Under the pieces are notes generated by a model that saw nothing but the letters and a program-made list of their open reading frames with translations, was not told the DNA's origin and ran no database searches. DNA of 64,000 bases from a virus, in IMG/VR virus record IMGVR_UViG_3300031576_000034, positions 1 to 64,000 of that record; one strand, given 5' to 3'. Below, piece by piece: positions 51,055 to 58,741 of the stretch. Every line of letters begins with the position of its first letter. The first letter of the stretch is position 1. The translations under genes were made by a program, and so were the position numbers.

Positions 51055-51300
51055 GTGACGCCGCGCGACATCGTCTGCCTCCGCAAGCGTCTTGGCTTCA
51101 ACCAGCCGCGCCTTGCGCGATTCATCGAGATCAACCAAGTGACGATTTGCCGCTGGGAGACCGGGCACAGCAAGCCAGCGGGCCTGTCGCTCGTCGTCCT
51201 GCGCGCTCTCCACGAGGCCGTCTCGACGGACGCGGGTCTGCGGCGGATCCTCAAGTTCCGCGATCTCGCGGAGCTGATCGAGGCTGCGGGGTTGCTGTGA
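51055..51300 (+). CDS. XRE-type HTH regulator
   Basis: 81 residues from GTG with GGAGGAG 5 bases upstream. RDIVCLRKRLGFNQPRLARF followed by INQVTICRWETGHSKP is the Cro/C1 helix-turn-helix (recognition helix VTICRWE). First gene of the rightward accessory operon, so probably its regulator. Confidence 0.8.
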   Translation: MTPRDIVCLRKRLGFNQPRLARFIEINQVTICRWETGHSKPAGLSLVVLRALHEAVSTDAGLRRILKFRDLAELIEAAGLL

Positions 51301-51563
51301 CGTTCGACCTGCGAGGCCTCTGCGACCAGCCGGGCTGCGTGCTCTGTGAAGCGCGTGTGGAGGCAGAGTGGGGCATCGCGCGGGTTGAGCGGGAGGCAGG
51401 GCGAAGGGCGGCGGAGCAACGAAGGGGCCGCGATGTGAATATCGCGGTGGTGGTCGCAGTGTCGGTGATCGTGGCCGTCACGTGTGGGGCGGCGTGGTGT
51501 TCGGCCAACGAAGGGGGCCCAGAGCAGTTGGAACCGGCCATCCAAGGAGTCGAACATGGCTGA
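51297..51563 (+). CDS. single-span membrane protein ending in the dispersed element
   Basis: 88 residues from GTG (GTGA overlap). LCDQPGCVLC gives three Cys; the membrane segment is NIAVVVAVSVIVAVTCGAAW. The final 17 residues are encoded by copy C of the dispersed element, so the protein's own end may have been replaced. Confidence 0.6.
   Translation: MTFDLRGLCDQPGCVLCEARVEAEWGIARVEREAGRRAAEQRRGRDVNIAVVVAVSVIVAVTCGAAWCSANEGGPEQLEPAIQGVEHG
51509..51549 (+). repeat. dispersed 40-bp element, copy C (gives next gene's RBS)
   Basis: It begins CGAAGGGGGCCCAGAGCAG and ends GGCCATCCAAGGAG. The terminal AAGGAG is placed 6 bases before the ATG at 51556, an ideal Shine-Dalgarno spacing. It overlaps the 3' end of the previous gene. 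Confidence 0.8.
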
Positions 51564-51735
51564 CACGAAAGTCGACATCGCGAGGCTCCGAGAACTTCGC
51601 GCTTTCGCAGGCGGCTCCTCGGGTTCGCTCAAGGAGCGTGAAGCAGCGTTGCACGAGATCCGCCGTGCTTTGCCGGCCGTTCTGGACGAGTTGGAACAGC
51701 TTCGCACACAGGTAGAGAAGGCTGCACGACCGTGA
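51556..51735 (+). CDS. 59-residue helical protein
   Basis: MADTKVDIARLRELRAFAGG, then two amphipathic helices (KEREAALHEIRRALPAVLDE). Its ribosome-binding site is supplied by the dispersed element. GTGA overlap with the next gene. Function unknown. Confidence 0.6.
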   Translation: MADTKVDIARLRELRAFAGGSSGSLKEREAALHEIRRALPAVLDELEQLRTQVEKAARP

Positions 51736-52196
51736 AAATCTACGTTGCATCGTCCTCCCGCGACCTCGCCCGCCCCCGCCGCGTCATGGCCGCCCTCGAA
51801 GCCGCCGGCCTCGAGAACGCCCTCGATTGGACGAAGGACATCGACGAGGCCGCAGCGAACGGCTGGAAGACCGATCGGGAGGTCCCGGACGACCTCGCCA
51901 TCCGCTCGGCCGAGCGCGACCTCGACGCCATCTTCAACGCTGACGCGATCCTGCTCCTCGTGAACGCGGGTGGGACGGGGCAGTGGATCGAGTTCGGGTT
52001 TGCGCTCGGCCTCAACGCGGAGCGAGAAGAGCACGATCCGATGATCTTCGTGGCGGGTGACTCCAAGCGGACGATCTTCCTTCGGCGCAAGGAGATCGTC
52101 GGAAAGTACCCGACGGCGCACACGTTGGTTTCCCGGTGGTTCGCGACCGACGAGGAAGCCATCCAGTACCTCATCGGCATGCACGAGAACTCGTGA
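51732..52196 (+). CDS. nucleoside 2-deoxyribosyltransferase-like protein
   Basis: 154 residues from GTG. KIYVASSSRDLARPRRVMAA opens the fold, with ADAILLLVNAGGTGQWIEFG holding the catalytic Glu position of the NDT/YtoQ-like family. These enzymes cleave or exchange N-glycosidic bonds of nucleosides; related domains act in nucleotide-signal immunity. It is coupled to the SLOG-like gene. Confidence 0.75.
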   Translation: MKIYVASSSRDLARPRRVMAALEAAGLENALDWTKDIDEAAANGWKTDREVPDDLAIRSAERDLDAIFNADAILLLVNAGGTGQWIEFGFALGLNAEREEHDPMIFVAGDSKRTIFLRRKEIVGKYPTAHTLVSRWFATDEEAIQYLIGMHENS

Positions 52197-52657
52197 TCGT
52201 CGCCTTCAGCGGGCATCGTCCCGACAAGCTCACTGGGTACGGAGACACCCCCATGCGGCGGAACGTCATCGCAGCCCTCCAAAAGCACCTGGAGGACCTC
52301 CACCCAACGCTCGGGATCTCCGGCATGGCCCTCGGCGTCGACCAGTGGGCCGCCCAGCTCTGCACCGATCTCGAGATCCCGTGGGACGCGTACGTTCCGT
52401 TCAAGGGTCAGGAATCGGAGTGGCCTCGGGAATCGCAGGCGACGTACCGGACGTTGCTCGGCCATGCACGGAGGATCCACGTGACGGCGACGAGCTACAG
52501 CAACGCGGCTTTCCAGCATCGCAACATGGCGATGGTGAACGCCTGCGATCTGCTCCTGGCGGTGTGGGACGGCTCGAGCGGCGGAACAGGCAACTGCGTC
52601 GCGTACGCGCAGAAGGTTGGGCGGAAGATGGTGCGGATCGATCCGAGGACGTTGTGA
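52193..52657 (+). CDS. SLOG-superfamily (YpsA/DUF1273-like) protein
   Basis: 154 residues from GTG. VAFSGHRPDKLTGYGD is the signature start. GISGMALGVDQWAAQLC follows, and DLLLAVWDGSSGGTGNCVAY is the nucleotide-binding glycine loop. SLOG domains bind or process nucleotide-derived ligands. Next to the NDT-like protein this suggests a two-protein module acting on one nucleotide. Confidence 0.8.
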   Translation: MIVAFSGHRPDKLTGYGDTPMRRNVIAALQKHLEDLHPTLGISGMALGVDQWAAQLCTDLEIPWDAYVPFKGQESEWPRESQATYRTLLGHARRIHVTATSYSNAAFQHRNMAMVNACDLLLAVWDGSSGGTGNCVAYAQKVGRKMVRIDPRTL

Positions 52658-53195
52658 CCGCGCTCCCCACCACCCCCGCGACGTGCGGCGAGTGCGAGCA
52701 CGTCATGCGAGGTCGTGCGCCGATCGACGACGCCTGCGGGCACACGTTGTCGAAGCGGATGCTGCTCGTGTCGCGCCTCTCGGTGCCGCACCCGCTCTGC
52801 CCCATCCGCCGCGCAGCGGCGCTCGCGGAGCGGGACGCGGAGATCGCGCGCGTGAAGCGGGAGCACGGCGAAGAGATGGGACGGCTTCTCGCCGCCGCGC
52901 AGGGCACGATCGACGCCACGAAGGCGACCGCGACGCGCAACTTCGAGATCCTCATCGAAGGGCACGCTGCCGATCGCGACCACGCCTGCGCCCGCCTCGA
53001 CGCCACGAGCGCATCGCCGCCGCCATCGCCCGCGCCGAGCAGGCCGAGTCGAAGGTCGCGGCACTGCGTGAGGCGGCGCGTGCCATCGTGCAGCGCGCTG
53101 ACAGCGCACCGATGCCGATGCCGCCGAGCGTCGCGAAGAACTGGCGCGACGACTGCGCCGCTTTCATCCAGCGCCTTGCGAGGGAAACGCCATGA
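52654..53195 (+). CDS. coiled-coil protein with single-base frameshift
   Basis: From GTG 52654 the frame is convincing to about 53005 (CGECEHVMRGRAP; ALAERDAEIARVKREHGEE). From 53010 the frame one base over carries on (ERIAAAIARAEQAESKVAAL, then DSAPMPMPPSVAKNWRDDC) and stops at 53195 with an ATGA overlap to the next gene. A one-base deletion or an assembly error near 53007 explains it; programmed shifting is less likely. Intact it would be about 180 residues. Confidence 0.5.
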
Positions 53196-53626
53196 CCCCC
53201 GACGAGATCGCGCGCCTGCGGGCGCTGCTTGAGAGCATCGACGCGGCGGGCGCGTACACCGACCGCCTCGCGCGCGAACAGGTGGAGCGTGCTCGCGACG
53301 CGATCATCGCCGAGGTGCCCGCCCTACTCGACGCGCTCGAAGCGGCGACATCGGGCGAGGAGATCAAGAACAACGCGTTGCGTGAGTTGGAAGCGGTGCT
53401 GCTCCGACACGAGAACCGCATCGCCGAGGCGACGCGCGAGCGGGACGAGGCGCGGGCGGACGCCAAGTCTCTGCGCAGGACCGTTCAGCCTGCGGGTGTT
53501 GCGGCGCAGCTCGCGTATGACGCGGCAATCCTGCACGGCACCGCGCCGCAGTGGAAGAAGCCCGAAGGGAGTGGCACAAACGCAACCGATGACGCGGCGG
53601 TGCGTGCGGCGAAGGAGAAGCCGTGA
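53192..53626 (+). CDS. coiled-coil accessory protein
   Basis: 144 residues. The start MTPDEIARLRALLESIDAAG matches the gene at 53808 (MTPADIERLRARLA). A long charged coiled coil (ENRIAEATRERDEARADAK) and the end AAKEKP follow. The gene-end sequence recurs elsewhere in this array. Function unknown. Confidence 0.6.
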   Translation: MTPDEIARLRALLESIDAAGAYTDRLAREQVERARDAIIAEVPALLDALEAATSGEEIKNNALRELEAVLLRHENRIAEATRERDEARADAKSLRRTVQPAGVAAQLAYDAAILHGTAPQWKKPEGSGTNATDDAAVRAAKEKP

Positions 53627-53811
53627 AGAGGGGCGAGAAGATCGATCCGTGGATGCGTGGTTACGCCGCCGCACTGGCGAACATCATCCGCACCAACGGC
53701 GAAACAGGCCTCGCGAAGATCGCGATGGACTCGGACAACCTCACATTTCAGGACTTCGTGAACGCTGGCGTCGAGCGGTACGACCTCGACGCGCTCAGGA
53801 AAGCACGATGA
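53623..53811 (+). CDS. 62-residue helical protein
   Basis: From GTG: KIDPWMRGYAAALANIIRTN and DSDNLTFQDFVNAGVERYDL. Compact and helical. GTGA and ATGA overlaps with its neighbours. Function unknown. Confidence 0.6.
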   Translation: MKRGEKIDPWMRGYAAALANIIRTNGETGLAKIAMDSDNLTFQDFVNAGVERYDLDALRKAR

Positions 53812-54301
53812 CCCCCGCTGACATCGAGCGCCTGCGGGCACGACTCGCCCATGAGCACGATGCATCGTGCTACCACACGAGCGCAGATCACTGCGCCGAC
53901 CACCATCGGCACGACGAGCAGTGCACCCGCGCGCTCAGGTGCCGCCTGCCTGACGAGCGCATCTCACGCGCGCAGGCGCTCGCGCTGCTCGACTCGGTGG
54001 AGCGCCTGACGCGCGAGCGCGACATGGCCACGCTGGCTCTTGCGTGGGCACGCGAGGCGTTGAGGATGGGCGAGAACGACGGCGCTCCGGGTGACTACGC
54101 CCGCGCGGCGTTTCATCTCGTCGAGGGCAGCAATCGCGAGCGCGACGAGGCCGTGGCCCGCGAGGCGGCGCTGCGGGAGGCGGCGCAGTTGGTGGTTGAT
54201 GCGCTCCGATTCGACCCGGACGGCACCGGCCCGACTCGGCAGACGCTGACCGACGCGCGCGCGCGATACTCCGCGCCGCGCTCACGCGCGTGGGTGGGTG
54301 A
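53808..54301 (+). CDS. His/Cys-rich accessory protein, frameshifted at a CG run
   Basis: Starts MTPADIERLRARLAHEHDAS like the gene at 53192, then a His/Cys cluster (CYHTSADHCADHHRHDEQC) and coiled coil. At a GC-dinucleotide run (54257-54267) the natural frame seems to change. The frame ending ILRAALTRVGG stops at 54301 and overlaps the next ATG, whereas the nominal frame runs on without resemblance. A two-base slip in the run would do this. Confidence 0.5.
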
Positions 54302-54540
54302 TGGCTCTCACGGACGGCACACGGACGACCGCGCGCTATCGCTGCTGCGAGCAGTGGGGTGGTGGGCGGGCGTGGCGGTGCATCAACGGCGGGCCATTGC
54401 GCCGAGGGGCTCGGTGGAAAGCGGGGCGAGATGCGACGCTGTACCCCGCGGGCTGTGTCCTCGTGGTCAAGACAACGACGATCATCGAAGAGGGCCGCGA
54501 GAAGGGGCGACAGAAGCGCGCGGCGAAGGAGGGGACGTGA
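54301..54540 (+). CDS. small beta-rich accessory protein
   Basis: 79 residues (GTG at 54298 also possible). TDGTRTTARYRCCEQWGGGR, then VLVVKTTTIIEEGREKG and the end RAAKEGT. That end is repeated at 55326 and doubles as ribosome-binding site (AAGGAGGGG) for the next GTG. Confidence 0.55.
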   Translation: MALTDGTRTTARYRCCEQWGGGRAWRCINGGPLRRGARWKAGRDATLYPAGCVLVVKTTTIIEEGREKGRQKRAAKEGT

Positions 54541-54797
54541 CGACTGCCAAGGACCGACGCGAGCTGGTCGAGTCGAGCTTCGCCACTGTGCGGATCGAGT
54601 GCTCCTCGTGCGGCGGCGAAGCGGAGATAGACGTGGAGTTCGTGGTGCAGTCCCCGGGCGAACACCCATACGGGCACCGCTTCGATCTCCCGGAGGGGTG
54701 GACGATCAACGCACCCGAAGGCGCTCTTTGTGGCGTCGGACTCACGTGCGCGGAGTGCAACGGCACGCCGAAGAAGCGGAAGAGGAACAAGCCGTGA
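54537..54797 (+). CDS. zinc-ribbon accessory protein
   Basis: 86 residues. VRIECSSCGGEAEIDVEF and GLTCAECNGTPKK provide two C-x-x-C pairs, a complete zinc ribbon. Basic end KKRKRNKP. GTGA overlaps on both sides. Confidence 0.65.
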   Translation: MTTAKDRRELVESSFATVRIECSSCGGEAEIDVEFVVQSPGEHPYGHRFDLPEGWTINAPEGALCGVGLTCAECNGTPKKRKRNKP

Positions 54798-55081
54798 CAC
54801 CGACACCGAGGAACTATTCGATCCACGGGCTGATCGGCCCGGCCGAGTCGCGCAAAGCCTGTCGCAAGTGTTTGCTCTGCGGGCACCGTAACCATTGTCA
54901 CGCGATGATCAAAGTCGGCGTGCGTCACTACGTCCACGCGCGCTGTGCGATCGACAACGACCCGGCGATCATCGGCCGGATGCCGCACTGGATCCTCTCT
55001 CAGTTGCCGATCTCGGCGTTCGACGGGCAGGACAAGGCATTCCTGACCCGCGTGCTGCGCCTCGTGAGAGACACGCCGTGA
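54794..55081 (+). CDS. Cys/His-rich accessory protein
   Basis: 95 residues. ACRKCLLCGHRNHCHAMIKV has the look of a treble-clef or zinc site, with HYVHARC further on. The remainder is helical. Coupled by GTGA. Function unknown. Confidence 0.6.
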   Translation: MTPTPRNYSIHGLIGPAESRKACRKCLLCGHRNHCHAMIKVGVRHYVHARCAIDNDPAIIGRMPHWILSQLPISAFDGQDKAFLTRVLRLVRDTP

Positions 55082-55326
55082 CCGACCAACACGCTCTCAA
55101 TCGCGCCGTGGGTCTGGCGCGGTCGCCGGAAACTCGCAACGCCGCAGTGAAGGCTGCCCGTGCGCACGGACGCGAGGTTGCGCGGCTGTTGCGGGTCTGG
55201 GCCGTGACGTTGCCGGTACTCAACTATCCTGCCCACCGCGAAGCTCGAAAGCTCGCTCAGCGCGCACTTCGGATCGACGCGGAATACGCAGCGAAGCGGG
55301 GGCGCGCGGCGAAGGAGGGAACGTGA
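55078..55326 (+). CDS. small basic helical protein
   Basis: 82 residues. SPETRNAAVKAARAHGREVA, helical and Ala/Arg-rich, ending RAAKEGT. This is the same seven-residue end as the gene at 54301, with matching DNA, so gene-end exchange is likely. Confidence 0.55.
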   Translation: MTDQHALNRAVGLARSPETRNAAVKAARAHGREVARLLRVWAVTLPVLNYPAHREARKLAQRALRIDAEYAAKRGRAAKEGT

Positions 55327-56132
55327 CCGACATCGATCTGACAGGGTTGGAGGCAGCCGTGTACCGGGCGACAGCGGAGATAGATCGCTTGCGCGCCGAG
55401 CGCGATGCCGCCCTCGCTCGCGCTGAGGCCGCGGAGGCGCGCATCGCGGAGTTGCAGCAGGCGTGGCCGCACATGGTCGACCGGCACCGCGCGTTGGAAG
55501 GCGAGCGCGACGCAGCCACCGTTGCGTTCGCGGAGGCGACGCGAGCCACGGATGCACACGCGCGAGCCACGGATGCACACGGTTGCGCTCTGACGCCGGA
55601 ACGCGAGGCCGATCTGCGCGCGGCGCTGACGACGAATAGCAACTGGGCGCCGACGTTCGTACGTGAGGTGTTCGCGGCACTCGACGCGGCTCGTGCACAT
55701 GCCAGGCATGCTCGTGCAACGATGATCGAAGCCTGCAACTCCGGCGGCCTCGCGCTTCGTCGTGAGCGGGACAAGCACGCCGCTGCGCTCGCGGAGGTCG
55801 CACGGTGCGTGCGGGAGGAGCGATGGGCGTGGGAGCGGAAGGCGCGGGAACGGTCGGAGAGAGCGTGGCATGCAGCGCCGCGACGACGGCTACAGCCCCT
55901 CCGAGACGCCGTTCTCGCCGCCACCGACGCCGCCCTCGCCTCCGGCGCCGCTGCCGGGGCGCGCGTGATCGAGGCGGCGCAGGTGCAGGGGGCGCAGTGG
56001 GAGCAGCAGCGGGTGCTGGCTCGCTTGCACGGGGCCACGGTGCGACTCGCCGACGGCAGTCTTGGAGACGCCGACATCATGGGTTGGCCCGATCCGGCCG
56101 AGGTCGTCGCAGCGCGGAGGGGCAAGCCGTGA
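55323..56132 (+). CDS. long coiled-coil accessory protein
   Basis: 269 residues from GTG. Heptad-rich at residues 18-45 (AEIDRLRAERDAALARAEAA) and 145-230. A 7-residue tandem duplication, RATDAHA and RATDAHG, is encoded by near-identical 21-bp units near 55548-55589. The end ARRGKP has DNA matching the gene end at 58119. Probably a filament-like interaction protein. Confidence 0.6.
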   Translation: MTDIDLTGLEAAVYRATAEIDRLRAERDAALARAEAAEARIAELQQAWPHMVDRHRALEGERDAATVAFAEATRATDAHARATDAHGCALTPEREADLRAALTTNSNWAPTFVREVFAALDAARAHARHARATMIEACNSGGLALRRERDKHAAALAEVARCVREERWAWERKARERSERAWHAAPRRRLQPLRDAVLAATDAALASGAAAGARVIEAAQVQGAQWEQQRVLARLHGATVRLADGSLGDADIMGWPDPAEVVAARRGKP

Positions 56133-56662
56133 CCGCCCCGCTCACCGACGAACGCCTCGCGGAGATCGAGGAGATCCTCGACGGCGGCTCGATGTACGGT
56201 CGGGCGCGCCTGCACCTCGCAGCGGATAATCTGCTTGCCGAGATCCGCCGCCTTCGCGCGCAGGGCGCGATGGAGCGCGACGCTGTTCTCGACGAACTGC
56301 GCCACGTGAAGGAGCAGCGGGCCAGGCTGCGGGCCACGACGATGCCGACGGTAATCTGTCAACGCGCCTGGGGCGAAGAGGACGACTGGTGGGTGGTCGT
56401 CTACGAGAACGCGGGCCGGCTTGCCGGAGCATCGGTCGAGGGCACCGGCGCGGAGATGCGTGCGCTCGCGCAGGGCATCATCGAAGGCGATGGCTACCAC
56501 GCGGTGCGGTGTGCCGTTCGCCGCGCACGCAACGGAAACTGGCAGGTCTGGTCGCCACGCAATCACGCGAGCGACCGGCTGCCGGAGATCAGTCCGGCGC
56601 AAGCGCAGGGGCTTGCGGGGCAGATCCTCCGCGACGTGCCCGACGCGATGGAGGGGCCGTGA
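56129..56662 (+). CDS. accessory protein with helical N-terminus
   Basis: 177 residues from GTG. LTDERLAEIEEILDGGSMYG and LRHVKEQRARLRA are helical; the C-terminal part (EEDDWWVVVYENAGRLAGAS, NWQVWSPRN) looks like an alpha/beta domain. No family recognised. Confidence 0.6.
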   Translation: MTAPLTDERLAEIEEILDGGSMYGRARLHLAADNLLAEIRRLRAQGAMERDAVLDELRHVKEQRARLRATTMPTVICQRAWGEEDDWWVVVYENAGRLAGASVEGTGAEMRALAQGIIEGDGYHAVRCAVRRARNGNWQVWSPRNHASDRLPEISPAQAQGLAGQILRDVPDAMEGP

Positions 56663-56949
56663 GCCGGCTGCGAGAGGTCGTGCGCGCGTCGGTTGTCGCG
56701 ATCGACGCGGGCGGCCAGTCGACGGCGCGCGTGCACGCGGAGATCGTTCGTGCTGCGCTCGCGGAGCGAGGGCTCGGCGCAGACTGCCACGTGGTATCCC
56801 CTGGCAACCCGCGGATCCCACTGAACGACGAACAGATCCTGGAATGGTACGCCGGACAGCTCCTCGCGATCGTCGACGGCGGCACGTGGTTCGCGATGAA
56901 CGCGTGGATCAACTGCGCCGAGAAGTTCGCAGGCATCACGCCTGCTTGA
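56659..56949 (+). CDS. hypothetical protein
   Basis: 96 residues from GTG. VVRASVVAIDAGGQSTARVH, then GNPRIPLNDEQILEWYAGQL. Last gene before a 130-base gap, which contains a weak partial match to the dispersed element (CGACCGCCCAAGGAC at 57024-57038). Confidence 0.55.
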   Translation: MSRLREVVRASVVAIDAGGQSTARVHAEIVRAALAERGLGADCHVVSPGNPRIPLNDEQILEWYAGQLLAIVDGGTWFAMNAWINCAEKFAGITPA

Positions 56950-57081
56950 GATGCGCGCGGCGCGGTCGTGATTCTGACTCGACGCGATCTCGCCATCGTG
57001 GGACATGTGGACGCCGTGACCCCCTCTCACACGACCGCCCAAGGACAACTGGCTCGCTGTGCGGGTCCACAGGAGTGAACG

Positions 57082-57396
57082 ATGGCAACGAAGAAGACGA
57101 AGAAGACGAAGAAGACATCGCCGTACGTGGTGATCCGCACGTACAGTGCGGGCGTCCATGTCGGCGAACTGGTTGCGCGGACCGGCTCGGAGGCCCTGCT
57201 GCGCAACGCACGCCGCCTGTGGAGCTGGTCGGGCGGGCGGCTGTCGCTGCACGAGGTCGCGACGGAGGGCGCGCGCAGCGGCGACCGCATCAGTGTGGCG
57301 ATCTCGGAGATCACGCTTGTCGGCGTGATCGAGGTGCTCGCAACGACGGCGGATGGCGAGCACTCGCTGCGCGTCGCGCCCCCGTACAAGTCGTGA
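57082..57396 (+). CDS. DUF6948 family phage protein
   Basis: 104 residues. A Lys/Thr head (MATKKTKKTKKTS) precedes VVIRTYSAGVHVGELVARTG, ARRLWSWSGGRLSLHEVATEG and SEITLVGVIEVLATT. This is the pattern of a small phage family (DUF6948) of unknown function. The Lys-rich head is encoded by repeating AAGACGAAG triplets. CAGGAG before the ATG is the ribosome-binding site. Confidence 0.8.
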   Translation: MATKKTKKTKKTSPYVVIRTYSAGVHVGELVARTGSEALLRNARRLWSWSGGRLSLHEVATEGARSGDRISVAISEITLVGVIEVLATTADGEHSLRVAPPYKS

Positions 57397-57614
57397 TCGA
57401 CCCCGTGACCGGCCTGCCGCAGATCTCCGGCTACGGCTCTGGCTACGGCCCTGGCTACGGCCCTGGTTACGGCTACGGCTCTGGCTACGGCTACGGCTCC
57501 GGCGACGGCGGCGGCTCCGGCAGCGGCTCCGGCTCCGGCTCCGGCGGCGGCTCCGGATCCGGCGACGGCGACGGCTCCGGCTCCGGCGACGGCGACGGCT
57601 CCGGCTCCGCATGA
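57393..57614 (+). CDS. Gly/Tyr/Ser low-complexity protein
   Basis: 73 residues. After VIDPVTGLPQISGYG the chain consists of GY(S/P)GYG blocks followed by G(S/D)G repeats to the end. DNA is a run of GGCTCCGG- and GGCTACGG-type repeats, so length should vary easily. It may be a flexible or self-associating polymer; coupled by GTGA and ATGA. Confidence 0.55.
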   Translation: MIDPVTGLPQISGYGSGYGPGYGPGYGYGSGYGYGSGDGGGSGSGSGSGSGGGSGSGDGDGSGSGDGDGSGSA

Positions 57615-57913
57615 CCCACGCGCACACAACCGCGCAGGACTGCACCGTCACCGTCCGCCTCGTCGGCGCGAGCGCGGAGATCGTCGGCGAGAGCGTGGAG
57701 ATCGTCGTGCAGCAGCCCTCGCTGCACCGCGCGTGGTGCGCCAGGCTGCATCCGGGCTGGCTGCCGACGCGCCCGGACCCCGTCGAGCGGAAGTGCGACT
57801 GCGGCGCCGGGAGCGTGCGGACGTTCACCTGCTCGCAGGAAGATGCGGGCGCGATCGGGTCGATGCTCGTCTTTGCGGCACGCCCACGGCCGAGCGACGA
57901 CGGGGGCGGGTGA
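57611..57913 (+). CDS. Cys-containing accessory protein
   Basis: 100 residues. The first half is a beta sandwich-like stretch (TVTVRLVGASAEIVGESVEI). The second has KCDCGAGSVRTFTC with three Cys. Shares one base with the next ATG. Confidence 0.55.
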   Translation: MTHAHTTAQDCTVTVRLVGASAEIVGESVEIVVQQPSLHRAWCARLHPGWLPTRPDPVERKCDCGAGSVRTFTCSQEDAGAIGSMLVFAARPRPSDDGGG

Positions 57914-58119
57914 TGCTCGACACACTCAACCATGCCTGGTACGCGGTGACGCGCCCTGGGGACTGCCTCTGCGCGATGTGCCTCGGCGCGTGCGGCGACT
58001 GCTGCAAGCCGGCGATCGTGCCGATCAGGTCGCGTGCTCGCAAGGGATACACACCGTGCTGCGAGACGTGCGCGGTAAAGCGAGCGAAGAAGATGCGCGC
58101 AGCGCGGAGGGGCAAGTGA
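57913..58119 (+). CDS. Cys-rich 68-residue protein
   Basis: CLCAMCLGACGDCCKP and CCETCAVKRAKKM give nine Cys, arranged like a double zinc or iron-sulfur site. Basic end ARRGK. The gene end shares 18 bases with the end at 56132. Function unknown. Confidence 0.65.
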   Translation: MLDTLNHAWYAVTRPGDCLCAMCLGACGDCCKPAIVPIRSRARKGYTPCCETCAVKRAKKMRAARRGK

Positions 58120-58490
58120 TCGCGCTCGCGCAGTACCTCGACTGCGACGACCTGTGGGCGGACGAACAGCGGACCCAAGAGGACCTGTTCGAGCGCGAGG
58201 CGGAGCGTCACGATCTGCTCGCGTTCATCGCTGAGGGCACGAACACGATCTTCGACCCTGCGTGGCGACCGCCGCCATGCGGCCAAGGAGGGCCGCCGTG
58301 CATCACACCGTGCAGCGGGAGCATCGTGGTCGTGGACTACGACACGCTCGCGTGGAAGACGCGTGACGAGGGCTTCCTTGTCTTCGTCGTGTACGCGGAG
58401 CCGCGACCGGTGACGACGGGATGGACGTGCGCGGCGGAGTGGATCCCCGCGCACCGCGTGCGCTCCCCGTGGCCCGCGAGGACGCCGTGA
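58116..58490 (+). CDS. accessory protein
   Basis: 124 residues from GTG. Acidic N-terminus (DCDDLWADEQRTQEDLFERE), then a Pro/Cys-rich loop (PPPCGQGGPPCITPC) and strands (GFLVFVVYAEPRP). No family recognised. Confidence 0.55.
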   Translation: MIALAQYLDCDDLWADEQRTQEDLFEREAERHDLLAFIAEGTNTIFDPAWRPPPCGQGGPPCITPCSGSIVVVDYDTLAWKTRDEGFLVFVVYAEPRPVTTGWTCAAEWIPAHRVRSPWPARTP

Positions 58491-58723
58491 GCGGCTACGT
58501 CAAGCGTCGCGCACGGTCGCAGGCGTGGCGCGCGTTTCGCGCTACGGCCCGCGCGTTCCGCGGACGGCGCGGCATGTGGGCCCGCTACGACTCGGCGCCG
58601 CAGTACCAGGACGGCGGTTCGGGTGGTCGCGTCGTCGTGTGGCTCGCGGAGCCGCTCGTGCTCAACGGCGTCACCTTCGGCGAACACCACAGCCGCATCG
58701 TCGTCTCAGGCGACCGGCCGTGA
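58487..58723 (+). CDS. basic accessory protein
   Basis: 78 residues from GTG. KRRARSQAWRAFRATARAFR is strongly basic; the second half is beta-like (RVVVWLAEPLVLNGVTFGEH). Last supported plus-strand gene of the array. A 35-codon frame after it (58720-58827) is antisense to the next gene and is not called. Confidence 0.55.
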   Translation: MSGYVKRRARSQAWRAFRATARAFRGRRGMWARYDSAPQYQDGGSGGRVVVWLAEPLVLNGVTFGEHHSRIVVSGDRP

Positions 58724-58741
58724 CCGCGCCCGCGATCGAGC

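Noticed and set aside
53229-54797. One 522-residue protein across the accessory array
   Set aside because: The frame passes through four separately coupled genes; most of it lacks codon bias. Only the stretches at 53808-54256 and 54537-54797 are real in this frame.
57022-57040. Seventh copy of the dispersed element
   Set aside because: Only CGACCGCCCAAGGAC resembles the 3' half; the GGGGGCCC half is missing, so it may be chance.
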